Assembly: GCF_029382255.1 (NCBI RefSeq)
Contig: NZ_JARLLG010000001.1
Span: 496,001-560,000 of the forward strand
Length of the DNA: 64,000 nt
From: Isoptericola croceus
Lineage (GTDB): Bacteria > Actinomycetota > Actinomycetes > Actinomycetales > Cellulomonadaceae
Direction of reading: 5' to 3'
The notes below the pieces were generated by a model that was not told the DNA's origin, ran no database searches, and saw nothing but the letters and a program-made list of their open reading frames with translations. Below are positions 15,695 to 24,068 of this stretch, piece after piece (position 1 is the first letter of the stretch; each line of letters begins with the position of its first letter). The translations under genes and the position numbers were made by a program.

Positions 15695-17404
15695 TCAGGT
15701 GGCCGTGCCGGTGACCGTGGTGCCGTCGCGGACGATGGTGTAGGTGAGCTTGTCACCGCTCCAGAAGTGGAACGTCAGCTCGACGGGCCGCTGGTCCGCG
15801 ACGTCGTCGAAGAACCGCGGACGCAGGATGATCTGCCCAGCGGCGGTGTCGGGCGCGAACGCCGCGTCGAACTCCTTGAACGGCGTCCAGCTGTGAGGCC
15901 CGGCGTTCGAGCCGTCGTCGACGTAGGTGGCCTCCATCGTGGCGAGCCGGTCACCGTGGAAGGCGGTCGGGACCGCGAAGGCGTCGGTGGCGCCCGTCGC
16001 GTCCTGGAGCACCGGCGTGTCGGCGCTGATGATCTCGACCCGCCACGGCAGGCCGCGGGAGAACCGGAGCTCGAGCTCGGCCCGGACGCCGTGCTCGCCG
16101 CTGCCGAGCAGCCGCTGCAGCAGGGCCGGGGAGAGGGTGAGCTCGTTCCCAGAGATCGTGTAGTCCTTGTTCCTGTTGAGCTGGGACTTGCCTGCGCGCA
16201 GGCCGGTGAACTGGTGCCCATGCGGGTCGAGCGTGATCGTCTGCGCGACGACGTCGGCGGGCCGGACGAAGACCTGGTCGGTGGACGCGACGCCCGAGCG
16301 GACGGTCCAGCTCGTCGAGATGTACCGGTAGAGGTCCGGGTCCTTCCACGTCAGCGCGGTCCGGTCCAGGTGCTGGCCGTTGTCCCAGAGCATCGTCGTG
16401 ACGCCGGACGTCCGCGCGAGGTAGCCCAGCTCCTCGAAGAACTTGAGCTTCTCGCCCTGCTGGATCGTGCCGGTGTGCCGGTCGAAGCCGAGGAGCCCGT
16501 ACTCGCCCATGATCACCGGGACGCCGCGCGCCACGAACGTCTCGTGCAGCCGCGCGAACGAGTCCCGCAGGTGCTGCTGGGCATCGGCGTCGAAGCGGGT
16601 ACCGCCGGCGACGTTCACGCTGAAGGGCCAATAACCGTAGGAGTGCGTGGTCGCGACGAGGTTCGGGTCGTCGAGCGACTCGATGGTCTCGGCGAGCGCG
16701 TCCAGACGGGGCTGCTCGTCGTTGGTGTGCAGGGTGGGCAGCACGAGCACCCGGTCGGCGTTGTTGCCGCCCGAGGAGCGCACGATCTCGTGGAACGTCA
16801 CGTTCTGCTCGTGGAGCAGCGCGTCGCCCGTCGCGCTGTCGACACCGCCGGCGAACTGCGGTTCGTTGATGCTCTCGAACAGGAGCGTCTGCGGGTGGTC
16901 GGCGAACCGGTCGGCGATCTGCTCCCACAGCGCGACGTACTGTGCATCCACCTCGTCGCGGTTGTTCGGGTACTGGTTGAGCCAGATCCAGGAGTCGTGG
17001 TGCACGTCGAGCAGGACGTAGAGGTCCGCGTCGAGTGCCCAGTCGACCACCTCGTTGACACGGTCCATGAAGGCCGGCTCGACCAGGTAGTCGGGTGACC
17101 CGCCCTGGTGCTGGCCCCAGGTGACGGGGAGGCGGATGCTGTTGAAGCCCTGCGCGGAGACGCTCTCGAGCAGCTCGCGCGTGATGTGGGGGTTGCCCCA
17201 GGCGGTCTCGTCGTCGCCCAGGGCGTCGAGCGTGTTGCCGAGGTTCCAGCCCGGTTGCATCGCGGCGACGGTGCGTTCTACCGGTGTCGACGGGTCCGGG
17301 TGCCTGCCTGCTCCTGCGCTCGCGGCGGCCGGCACCGCGGCGCTCGCGGTGAGGGTCAGTCCGGCCGCGAGCGCGGTGATGGTCCTCCAGGGAGATCTGT
17401 GCAC
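15695..17404 (-). CDS. Secreted GH5 subfamily 4 endoglucanase/xyloglucanase with X2 and CBM46
   Basis: A 569-residue exported enzyme from GTG 17404, which has GAAGGG upstream; a TTG at 17437 gives 580 residues. The order is a signal peptide (to about 30), a GH5 barrel (about 45-365; GWNLGNTLDALGDDETAWGNP is typical of GH5_4), an X2/Ig-like module (about 380-460) and CBM46 (about 460-569). The acid/base is Glu181 in SINEPQF and the nucleophile is Glu301 in IMGEYGLLG. The same GH5_4-Ig-CBM46 order occurs in a Bacillus enzyme (BhCel5B) active on xyloglucan and beta-glucans. Its GH74 neighbour supports xyloglucan as the substrate. Confidence 0.9.
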   Translation of the reverse strand: MHRSPWRTITALAAGLTLTASAAVPAAASAGAGRHPDPSTPVERTVAAMQPGWNLGNTLDALGDDETAWGNPHITRELLESVSAQGFNSIRLPVTWGQHQGGSPDYLVEPAFMDRVNEVVDWALDADLYVLLDVHHDSWIWLNQYPNNRDEVDAQYVALWEQIADRFADHPQTLLFESINEPQFAGGVDSATGDALLHEQNVTFHEIVRSSGGNNADRVLVLPTLHTNDEQPRLDALAETIESLDDPNLVATTHSYGYWPFSVNVAGGTRFDADAQQHLRDSFARLHETFVARGVPVIMGEYGLLGFDRHTGTIQQGEKLKFFEELGYLARTSGVTTMLWDNGQHLDRTALTWKDPDLYRYISTSWTVRSGVASTDQVFVRPADVVAQTITLDPHGHQFTGLRAGKSQLNRNKDYTISGNELTLSPALLQRLLGSGEHGVRAELELRFSRGLPWRVEIISADTPVLQDATGATDAFAVPTAFHGDRLATMEATYVDDGSNAGPHSWTPFKEFDAAFAPDTAAGQIILRPRFFDDVADQRPVELTFHFWSGDKLTYTIVRDGTTVTGTAT

Positions 17405-17453
17405 AGTCGTTGCCCTTCGTTGCGCGTGGCTGTCCAAGCGATCGACGGCGGTG

Positions 17454-17467
17454 TCGAAGCGCTTCGA
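17454..17467. promoter_or_regulatory. LacI-type operator upstream of GH5
   Basis: TCGAAGCGCTTCGA is a perfect 14-bp palindrome with the central CG expected of LacI-family sites, and a further half-site TCGAAGCG lies at 17471. A degraded relative (TGTCGAAGCGACA, about 15553-15565) lies upstream of the decayed paralogue, consistent with duplication of gene plus promoter. The 17405-17559 gap otherwise holds only GH5 promoter sequence. Confidence 0.6.
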
Positions 17468-17559
17468 TCATCGAAGCGCAGGTGGGCGTAGTTGTCAACG
17501 CCCCTGGGCGGCTCGTCAGTGGCGAACCGTTTCGATGAAGCGGTGGCGCGGCTGCGGCC

Positions 17560-19584
17560 TCAGTAGATCCTGCGGCCGTTGGAGTCCGGGACCCCGGACT
17601 TGCGCCAGAAGTAGGTGGTGATCTGGTCGCGCCACTCCACGGCCGACCGGAGCTGCTCTGCGAGCCGGTCCCGCACCCGGTGCGCGACGTCGTCGGGCAC
17701 CAGGTGCGCCACCTCGTCCCAGCGCTCGACCATGCGCGCCACGCGCTCGACCCCCTCGAAGTGGGTGTCGTAGACATGCTGGACGACCGACTTCCCGCTG
17801 TGCAGCACGTGGCCGTACGGCACGTGGTGGAAGAAGAGCAGCAGCTCGTCGGGGCACGTCGTCGGCGACTCGTACACGTCCCGCCACGGTGCGGCGTACT
17901 GGCCGGTGTACCCCGTGCCGGTGGCGCGGGTGCGGTCCACGCCGATGCCGTCGCGGTCGGCGAAGTGGTACGTGCCCCACGGCGTGTACTCGTAGCCGTC
18001 CACGTCGGGCCCGTAGTGGTGCCCGGGGCGCACCATGAACCCGACGCCGAGCGGGGCGGTGTACAGCTCGTACGTCTGCCATGACGCGTCGAGGATCGCG
18101 TGGATCGCCGCGCGCAGCTCGGCCGGAGCGTCGGGGAACGTCAGCGAGACCCACTCGTCCAGCACCGCCGTCGGCTCCAGGGTCGGGTCCCAGGTGAGCC
18201 GACCGTAGGCGTAGAGGTTGGCCTGCGCCAGCGGGTGCCCCGTCCAGAACCGGTCGTCACCCACGTTCGCCACGGCTGCGAACCCGCCTGCCCGGCGGCC
18301 CGGGCCGCGGCCCGAGGCGACGTCGGCCACCGTGACCGGGGTGCCGCCGTCGCGCACCGTGGAGCTGTCCCACGGCTGCCACCGCAGCACCTCGCTCCAC
18401 GCCGGGCCCAGGTAGACGGCGTGCCGCTGCTGGCCGGTGTACTCCTGCGTGACCTGCAGCTCGAGCGCGACGCGCGTGCCCGGCATCGCGCTGAGCACGG
18501 GGGAGACGGGCTCACGGACCTGGAAGTCCATCGGGCCGTGCTTGACCTGCACGATCACGTTGTCCGCGAACCGGCCGTCCAACGGCGCGAAGTGGTCGTG
18601 GGCGGCCCGCGCGCGGTCCGTCGAACGGTCGCGCCAGTCCTGGGTGTGGTTGTACACGAAGGCGCGCCAGTGGATCAGGCCCTCGTGCGGGGCGACGGCC
18701 GCGGCGAGCATGTTCGCACCGTCGGCGTGGTCGCGCCCGTGGGCGAACGGGCCGGGCTGGCCCTCGGAGTCGGCCTTGACGACGAACCCGCCGAAGTCCG
18801 GGATCGCCGTCCAGACCTTGTCGGCCGCGGCGCGCCACCAGTCGCGCACGGCCGGGTCGAGCGGGTCCGACGTGGGCAGACCGCCGAGCGTCGTCGGCGC
18901 GGCGAAGCTCACGGACAGGTGGGTGCGCACGCCGTAGGGACGCAGGGCGGCGGCGATGCGGGCGACCTCGGGCAGGTCGTCGGTGAGCAGGCGGGCCTCG
19001 CGGGCGTGCACGTTGACGTTGTTGATGCTGACGCGGTCGATGCCGACGGCGGCGAGCAACCGCGCGTACGCGGTGACCCGGGACAGGTCTGTGCGCACCC
19101 GGCCGGCGTCGTAGAAGACGGAGCCGCCCGCGTAGCCCCGCTCGACCTGGCCCATGACGGGGTGGACGTCGACGTTGTCCCAGTGGTCGAGCATGCGCAG
19201 GGCGCTCGCGGGGGCGTGCGACTCGTCGGTGCTCGGCGCGTCGAGCGCGGCCACGCTGAGGCGCACCACGTGGAAGTAGCCGTGCAGGAGCGCGGTCGGG
19301 CTGGCCGCGGTGACGGTCACCCGGCCGTCGTGGCGCACCAGCCGGAACCCGGGTGCGCTCGATGCCGTCAGGCGCAGGAGGAGGTCCGGGCTGTCGTCCG
19401 GCCCGACGACGGCACCGCCGTGCGCCGTCGTCGCCCGGCCGAGCTCGGTCTCCAGCGTGGCGAGCACCGCGGCGTCGGCCGGAGGTGCGCCGGCGGCGTC
19501 GGCCGCGAGCGCGAGTCGACGGCTACCGACGGTGCGCAGTGCTGTGTCGGGCAGCCAAGCGGGGTGGAAATCGTTGTCGAACAC
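17560..19584 (-). CDS. GH67 alpha-glucuronidase
   Basis: A 674-residue enzyme that removes (4-O-methyl-)glucuronic acid from the non-reducing end of xylo-oligosaccharides. No signal peptide is visible, so it acts inside the cell. Signature segments are all present: LLDHWDN-like MLDHWDNVD, KADSEGQPGP with the catalytic acid Glu, DNVIVQVKHGPMDFQVREP with the Asp, and LELQVTQEYTGQ with the second Glu of the base pair. The GTG at 19584 is chosen because AAGGAG lies 9 bases before it. The glucuronate isomerase gene immediately upstream would receive its product. The palindrome at 19617 separates the two. Confidence 0.95.
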   Translation of the reverse strand: MFDNDFHPAWLPDTALRTVGSRRLALAADAAGAPPADAAVLATLETELGRATTAHGGAVVGPDDSPDLLLRLTASSAPGFRLVRHDGRVTVTAASPTALLHGYFHVVRLSVAALDAPSTDESHAPASALRMLDHWDNVDVHPVMGQVERGYAGGSVFYDAGRVRTDLSRVTAYARLLAAVGIDRVSINNVNVHAREARLLTDDLPEVARIAAALRPYGVRTHLSVSFAAPTTLGGLPTSDPLDPAVRDWWRAAADKVWTAIPDFGGFVVKADSEGQPGPFAHGRDHADGANMLAAAVAPHEGLIHWRAFVYNHTQDWRDRSTDRARAAHDHFAPLDGRFADNVIVQVKHGPMDFQVREPVSPVLSAMPGTRVALELQVTQEYTGQQRHAVYLGPAWSEVLRWQPWDSSTVRDGGTPVTVADVASGRGPGRRAGGFAAVANVGDDRFWTGHPLAQANLYAYGRLTWDPTLEPTAVLDEWVSLTFPDAPAELRAAIHAILDASWQTYELYTAPLGVGFMVRPGHHYGPDVDGYEYTPWGTYHFADRDGIGVDRTRATGTGYTGQYAAPWRDVYESPTTCPDELLLFFHHVPYGHVLHSGKSVVQHVYDTHFEGVERVARMVERWDEVAHLVPDDVAHRVRDRLAEQLRSAVEWRDQITTYFWRKSGVPDSNGRRIY

Positions 19585-19616
19585 GGCGAGGCTCTCCTTC
19601 GAGCGACGAGCGAACT

Positions 19617-19688
19617 GTTGTGGGCGCGATTTCTGGGGGCTACAGACTGACAAAACGGTCAGAACGGGCCAGAAATCGCGCCCACAAC
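19617..19688. repeat. Long palindrome, GTGGGCGYGATTTCTGG family, copy C
   Basis: A 72-bp element with perfect 20-bp outer arms starting GTTGTGGGCGCGATTTCTGG and a smaller inner hairpin (CTGAC...GTCAG). It starts one base after the uxaC stop and shares its outer 15-18 bases with copies A and B. Confidence 0.85.
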
Positions 19689-19689
19689 G

Positions 19690-21111
19690 CTATCGGGGGC
19701 TGGGGTAGGCGGCTTGGGGGAGGCGGTAGGCGAGGTCCTCCGCGGTCTTGACCGCCTCGTCGAGCTCGAGGCGGTGCTCGGCGACCAGACGCGCCAGATA
19801 GCCCGCGTCCACGCGGCGGGCGAGGTCGTGGCGGGCCGGGATCGAGCAGAAGGCACGCGTGTCGTCCACGAAGCCGCTCATGTTGCTGAAGCCCGCCGTC
19901 TCGGTCGCCGCCTCGCGGAACCGTCGCATCGCGTCCGGGGCGTCCAGGAACCACCACGGGGCGCCCAGCTTCAGCGCCGGGTAGACGCCGGCCAGCGGGG
20001 CGAGCTCACGCGAGTACACGTCCTCGTCCACCGTGAACGCGATCATCCGGAAGTTCGGGTGGTGCCCGAACGCGTCGAGCACCGGGCGCAGCGACCGGGT
20101 GAACTCCGTGACGACCGGGATGTCGTACCCCTTGTCCGGACCGAACGCGGCGAACGGTGCGGAGGCGTGGTTGCGCAGCACGCCGGGGTGGAGCTGCATG
20201 ACGAGGCCGTCCTCGGCGGACATCGCGGCCATCTGGAACAGCATGTGCCCGCTGAACGCCTGCGCCTCGGCGGCCGTGACGGTCCCGGCGAGCGCAGCGT
20301 CGAACACTCGCCGCGCCTCGCCGTCGTCGAGCGGCGTCGTGTCCGCGGCGAGGTGGCCGTGGTCGGTCGCCCGGGCGCCGGCCTCGACGAACCGTCGGCG
20401 CTGGACGCGCAGCGCCTCCAGGTAGGACTCGTAGGATCCGATCTCGACGTCCGCGGCACGAGCGAGCAGCTCGACCTCGTCGCGCCAGGTCGTCCGGTCG
20501 ACGTGCAGCAGCGGGTCAGGGCGGAAGGTGGGCAGCACCTGCTCCCCGTAGCCGTCCTTGGCGAGGCGCGCGTGGTCCTCCAGGTCGGCCCAGGCCGGGT
20601 CGGTCGTGGCGATGACCTCGATGTTGAAGGTGTCCAGCAGCGCTCGCGGGCGGAAGTCCGGCGCAGCGATCCGGGCGGCGACCTGGTCGTAGATCGCATC
20701 GGCGGTCTCGGCCGACGGGCGCTGGGTGACGCCGAAGATCTCCACGAACGCGTGCTCGAGCCAGTACCGCGTCGGGGTGCCGCGGAAGTGCTGCCAGCCG
20801 GCGCAGAACCGGCGCCAGATCTCGCGTGGGTCGGACTCCACCGGCTCGGTGTCGGAGGAACCGACGCCGAGCCGCGGCAGCGTCTCACCCTGGGAGACCA
20901 GCATGCGCGTGAGGTAGTGGTCGGGGACCACGAAGAGCTGGGCGGGGTCGCCGAACGACGTGTCCTGCGCGAACCACTCGACCGGGACGTGGCCGTGCAT
21001 GGTCACGATCGGCAGGCCCTTGGTCGCCGAGTAGACCTCGCGCGCGATGGCTCGGGTGGTCGGTTCTGCAGGCAGCGCCCGGTCAGGGTGCAGGGTCCAC
21101 GGCTCGCTCAC
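19690..21111 (-). CDS. uxaC: Glucuronate isomerase
   Basis: A 473-residue cytoplasmic enzyme converting D-glucuronate to D-fructuronate (and galacturonate to tagaturonate). It has the expected family length and conserved segments: IVTMHGHVPVEWFAQD (the family's zinc-site HGH/HCH region), RYWLEHAF, IATTDPAWADLEDH, GLVMQLHPGVLRNH and GFVDDTRAFCSIPARHD. GTG 21111 has GAGGAGG five bases upstream. It is divergent from the LacI gene and uxuB, with two matching LacI operators between. It feeds fructuronate to UxuB and takes the glucuronate released by GH67. Confidence 0.95.
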   Translation of the reverse strand: MSEPWTLHPDRALPAEPTTRAIAREVYSATKGLPIVTMHGHVPVEWFAQDTSFGDPAQLFVVPDHYLTRMLVSQGETLPRLGVGSSDTEPVESDPREIWRRFCAGWQHFRGTPTRYWLEHAFVEIFGVTQRPSAETADAIYDQVAARIAAPDFRPRALLDTFNIEVIATTDPAWADLEDHARLAKDGYGEQVLPTFRPDPLLHVDRTTWRDEVELLARAADVEIGSYESYLEALRVQRRRFVEAGARATDHGHLAADTTPLDDGEARRVFDAALAGTVTAAEAQAFSGHMLFQMAAMSAEDGLVMQLHPGVLRNHASAPFAAFGPDKGYDIPVVTEFTRSLRPVLDAFGHHPNFRMIAFTVDEDVYSRELAPLAGVYPALKLGAPWWFLDAPDAMRRFREAATETAGFSNMSGFVDDTRAFCSIPARHDLARRVDAGYLARLVAEHRLELDEAVKTAEDLAYRLPQAAYPSPR

Positions 21112-21133
21112 GTACGCCTCCTCGTCGAGAATG

Positions 21134-21147
21134 TGACAACGTTTGCA
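21134..21147. promoter_or_regulatory. LacI operator near uxaC
   Basis: TGACAACGTTTGCA matches the pattern TGCRAACGTTYGCA of its partner site at 21214 and lies 22 bp before the uxaC start. The spacing of 80 bp between the two sites in the divergent region would permit looping. Confidence 0.7.
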
Positions 21148-21213
21148 TGGTACGCGGTCATCAGCGATCACGCCATGCGCTGAACGCGCTATCCTGGCGT
21201 TCGACAGCGCAGT

Positions 21214-21227
21214 TGCAAACGTTCGCA
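21214..21227. promoter_or_regulatory. LacI operator near the LacI gene
   Basis: TGCAAACGTTCGCA is a near-perfect palindrome centred on CG, 20 bp before the GTG start of the LacI gene. It is the stronger of the two uxaC/LacI sites and suggests autoregulation. Confidence 0.75.
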
Positions 21228-21246
21228 AGCTGGTGAGGAGGGCCCC

Positions 21247-22260
21247 GTGGTCACGGTGCACGACGTCGCCCGGGTGGCCGGGGTGTCCATCTCCACCGTC
21301 TCGCGGGCCCTGGCCACGCCCGAGAAGGTCGCCGGTCCGACGCGGGACCGCGTGGAGCGGGCCGCCCGTGACCTCGACTACCGCCCCAACCGTGCTGCCG
21401 CCGTCCTGCGTGCCGGTCGGTCAGGCGCCTACGGGCTGGTCGTCCCCGACCTGGCGAACCCCTACTTCGCCGCGGTCGCCAAGGGCGCGCAGGCACGCGC
21501 CCGCGAGCTCGGCGCGGGGCTGTTCATCGTGGACACCGACGAGGACCCGGACCTCGAGGCCGAGGCCATCGGTGCCCTCGCCCCGCAGACGGACGGCGTG
21601 GTGCTGTGCTCGCCCCGCGCCGCGGACCGGGCGCTCGGGGCGCTCGCCGGGCGTCCCGTGGTCCTCGTCAACCACGCCGTCGACGGCGTGCCCGCCGTCG
21701 AGGCCGACCATCGCGGTGGCATGCGGCGCGCCCTGGAGCACCTCCGCGCACTCGGTCACCGTCGCGTCGCGTACGTGGGAGGCCCCGAACGTTCCTGGAG
21801 CGACCACCGTCGTCGAGCCGGGCTGGCCGACGCGTCCGCCGCCTACGACGACGTCGAGATCGTGGAGGTCGGTTCGTTCCGACCGCAGGTGGAAGGCGGC
21901 CAGGCGGCGGCGGACCTCGTCATCGCCTCCGGCGCCACCGCCGTGATCACGTTCAACGACCTCGTCGCCGTCGGCCTCGTCGACCGGTTGCGCGCGCGTG
22001 GCCTCGACGTCCCGCGCAATCTCTCTGTCGTCGGGTGCGACGACTCCTACGTCGCGTCCCTCGTCACCCCGCCCCTGACCACCCTGAGCGTCGACCTGCA
22101 CAGGCTCGGCCGGGCCGCCGTCGACCATCTGGTCGCCACGGCAGCGGGGCGGCGAGGTGGGGAGGGCGTCGCACCGGACAGGCCGGCGCTCGACGTCGAG
22201 CTCGTGGTGCGTTCGTCCACCGCGCCCCCCGTCCCCGACCTCACCCGAGGAGCACCGTGA
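21247..22260 (+). CDS. LacI-family regulator of the glucuronate genes
   Basis: A 337-residue LacI repressor. The N-terminal HTH and hinge (VTVHDVARVAGVSISTVSRAL ... YRPNRAAAVLR) are followed by a periplasmic-binding-like sugar domain (VVPDLANPYFAAVAKG, FNDLVAVGLVD, VGCDDSYVASLVTPPLTTL). The GTG start follows GAGGAGGGCC. Its stop overlaps the uxuB start as GTGA. It is divergent from uxaC with two operators between, so it most likely represses uxaC and the lacI-uxuB operon and is released by a uronate intermediate. This is a regulator of UxuR/ExuR role but of LacI family. Confidence 0.93.
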   Translation: MVTVHDVARVAGVSISTVSRALATPEKVAGPTRDRVERAARDLDYRPNRAAAVLRAGRSGAYGLVVPDLANPYFAAVAKGAQARARELGAGLFIVDTDEDPDLEAEAIGALAPQTDGVVLCSPRAADRALGALAGRPVVLVNHAVDGVPAVEADHRGGMRRALEHLRALGHRRVAYVGGPERSWSDHRRRAGLADASAAYDDVEIVEVGSFRPQVEGGQAAADLVIASGATAVITFNDLVAVGLVDRLRARGLDVPRNLSVVGCDDSYVASLVTPPLTTLSVDLHRLGRAAVDHLVATAAGRRGGEGVAPDRPALDVELVVRSSTAPPVPDLTRGAP

Positions 22261-23792
22261 ACGACCGTCTGCACCGCCACGCCGTCCCTGCCGATCTCGC
22301 GCCGCCGCTGTGCCCGGAGTCGGTGGGCATCGTCCACCTGGGCATCGGCGCGTTCCATCGTGCCCATCAGGCCGTGTTCACCGAGCTCGCTGCGCGCTCC
22401 ACCGGTGACCTGCGGTGGGGCATCCTGGGTGTGACGCAGCGGTCCGCCGCCGTGCGGGACCAGCTCGGGCCGCAGGGCGGGGTGTACTCCGTCCTCACCG
22501 CCGGGCGTGAGGAGTCGTCGCTGGACCTCGTCGGGTCGGTGCTCGACGTGGCGTGGCCGGCCGAGGAGACGCCCCGCGTGCTGGCGACGATCGCCGCGCC
22601 GACCACCCACGTGGTCACGCTGACCGTGACCGAGAAGGGGTACTGCCGGGACGCGGCGGGGGCGCTGGACCTCGAGCTGGTACGGCCCGACCTCGACGCC
22701 CTGCGGGCCGAGCATGCCGCGGGCGCGGACCAGGCCGCCGGCGATGCGCGGGCGCAGAACTGCCCGGCGGCATCGAGCGCGATCGGGCTGCTCGTCCGCG
22801 GTCTGGCCACGCGCTACCGCGCCGCCCGCGTGGCCGGCGAGGTGCTGCCGCTGACCGTGCTCACCTGCGACAACATGGTCGACAACGGTCGGGTGCTGGA
22901 GGGCCTCGTGCGATCGGCCCTGGATGCCGCCGTGCCGGGTGACGCCGGGCTGCGGGCCTGGCTCGACGCGCACGTGACGTTCCCCTGCTCGATGGTCGAC
23001 CGCATCGTGCCGGCCACGACCTCCGAGCAGCGCGACGCCGTCGAGCAGCAGCTCGGGGTGCGTGACGAGGGCCTGGTGGTCGGCGAGCCGTACCGCCAGT
23101 GGGTCATCGAGGACAGGTTCGCCGGCCCGCGGCCCGCCTGGGAGCACGCCGGGGCGACGCTCACGGACGACGTCGCCGTCTGGGAGCGTGCCAAGCTGCG
23201 GCTGCTCAACGGGACCCACTCGCTGCTGGCCTACGCGGGCCGGCTGGCAGGGCACGTGACGATGGCGGACGCCGTCACGGACCCGGCGATCGGTGCCCGT
23301 GCCCGCCAGCTGCTCTTCGATGACGCCCTGGTGACGCTCGACGCCCCGGCGGGCGCGGACCTACGGGCCTACGGCGAGTCCCTGCTGGAGCGGTTCGCGA
23401 ACCCGGCGACCGGGCACACCACGGTGCAGGTCTCGATGGACGGCACCCAGAAGATCCCGTACCGCTGGGGCGGCACGATCGTGGATCGGCTGGCCGCGGG
23501 CGCCGTCCCGCACGGCGCGGCGTACGCGCTGGCCGCGTGGTCCGAGGTGGTGCGGCGCGAGGCCGTCGCCGGCCGGCTCGTCGACGACCCGCGGGCGGCC
23601 GAGCTGCGCGACGTCGCCGCGGCCGTCGGGGGCGGTGCTGTCGAGGAGGCCCGGCCCGAGGACGTGGCGCGTGCGCTCACGGCGCTGCCCGGGCTGCTGC
23701 CCGGTGGCGCGGGGTCGGACCCTGGCCTGCTCGACGCCGTCGCGGGCGAGGTCACGCAGCTCCTCGGCGCTGCTCCGGCGCCGGCGAGGTAG
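22257..23792 (+). CDS. uxuB: Mannitol-dehydrogenase-family oxidoreductase, probable fructuronate reductase
   Basis: A 511-residue polyol dehydrogenase of the long-chain mannitol dehydrogenase family. The N-terminal NAD-binding segment is VGIVHLGIGAFHRAHQA, and VLTCDNMVDNG and the catalytic-domain KLRLLNGTHSLLAYAG (Lys and His near 310) are diagnostic. Family members reduce fructuronate, tagaturonate or fructose. Co-transcription with the LacI gene and the divergent uxaC favours D-fructuronate to D-mannonate. The start GTG overlaps the LacI stop. The stop codon itself lies in a repeated motif, GCGAGGTAGCGCAC. No mannonate dehydratase (uxuA) follows here. Confidence 0.88.
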   Translation: MNDRLHRHAVPADLAPPLCPESVGIVHLGIGAFHRAHQAVFTELAARSTGDLRWGILGVTQRSAAVRDQLGPQGGVYSVLTAGREESSLDLVGSVLDVAWPAEETPRVLATIAAPTTHVVTLTVTEKGYCRDAAGALDLELVRPDLDALRAEHAAGADQAAGDARAQNCPAASSAIGLLVRGLATRYRAARVAGEVLPLTVLTCDNMVDNGRVLEGLVRSALDAAVPGDAGLRAWLDAHVTFPCSMVDRIVPATTSEQRDAVEQQLGVRDEGLVVGEPYRQWVIEDRFAGPRPAWEHAGATLTDDVAVWERAKLRLLNGTHSLLAYAGRLAGHVTMADAVTDPAIGARARQLLFDDALVTLDAPAGADLRAYGESLLERFANPATGHTTVQVSMDGTQKIPYRWGGTIVDRLAAGAVPHGAAYALAAWSEVVRREAVAGRLVDDPRAAELRDVAAAVGGGAVEEARPEDVARALTALPGLLPGGAGSDPGLLDAVAGEVTQLLGAAPAPAR

Positions 23793-23838
23793 CGCACCTC
23801 CGGTCCAGGTAGCGCTCGGCCGGCGCGAGGTAGCGCAC
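23784..23838 (+). repeat. GCGAGGTAGCGCAC repeats at the uxuB 3' end
   Basis: The 14-mer GCGAGGTAGCGCAC occurs at 23784-23797 (supplying the uxuB TAG stop) and 23825-23838, with a partial copy (AGGTAGCGCTC) at 23807. The exact reverse complement recurs at 52964-52977 after lutC. The function is unknown; the copies lie at gene ends. Confidence 0.7.
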
Positions 23839-23944
23839 TGCCGGTCCCAGACCACCGAGGCTGCCGATGTGACCGCTCACATCTTCCCCGTGCCCGGGGG
23901 TGCCCCCGCTGCGCTCCCTCGTGCGCTCGTTGCCGGATCGTGAT

Positions 23945-23955
23945 GAAGCGCTTTC
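23945..23955. promoter_or_regulatory. Second LacI/CcpA-like site before the CUT1 operon
   Basis: GAAGCGCTTTC has a perfect AAGCGCTT core of the kind bound by LacI-family proteins. It lies 45 bp upstream of the TTGTATCGTTTCAA site, so two different LacI proteins may act on this promoter. Confidence 0.45.
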
Positions 23956-23989
23956 CCAAGGGGGGTGGACATCGACGCTCAGACCTGTA

Positions 23990-24003
23990 TTGTATCGTTT
24001 CAA
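23990..24003. promoter_or_regulatory. Rhamnogalacturonan-regulon operator O1 (CUT1 transporter operon)
   Basis: TTGTATCGTTTCAA fits the shared palindrome TTGAATCGATTCAA, found also at 28056, 30526, 35594 and 36940. It overlaps a TGTATT stretch that could be the -10 box, 66 bp before the binding-protein ATG. The 23839-24068 gap holds only these promoter elements. Confidence 0.7.
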
Positions 24004-24068
24004 GTCGACGGGACAGAGGGGCCACAGGGGGCTTCCTCGGCGTCGACGTCCTGAGCAAGGAGGCTCCG

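Noticed and set aside
12323-19688. The three 71-72 bp palindromes as a CRISPR array or as IS terminal repeats
   Set aside because: They are kilobases apart, each an inverted repeat rather than a direct repeat with spacers, and no transposase or target duplication is visible between them.
21606-22256. An N-terminal extension of the uxuB frame through the LacI gene
   Set aside because: It is an Arg/Pro-rich overprint of LacI. The GTG at 22257 overlapping the LacI stop, followed directly by VGIVHLGIGAF, is a better start.
23784-23838. The GCGAGGTAGCGCAC repeats as a phage attachment site
   Set aside because: No integrase, tRNA gene or other prophage gene is seen in the window, and the copies are tandem at both places rather than flanking an element.
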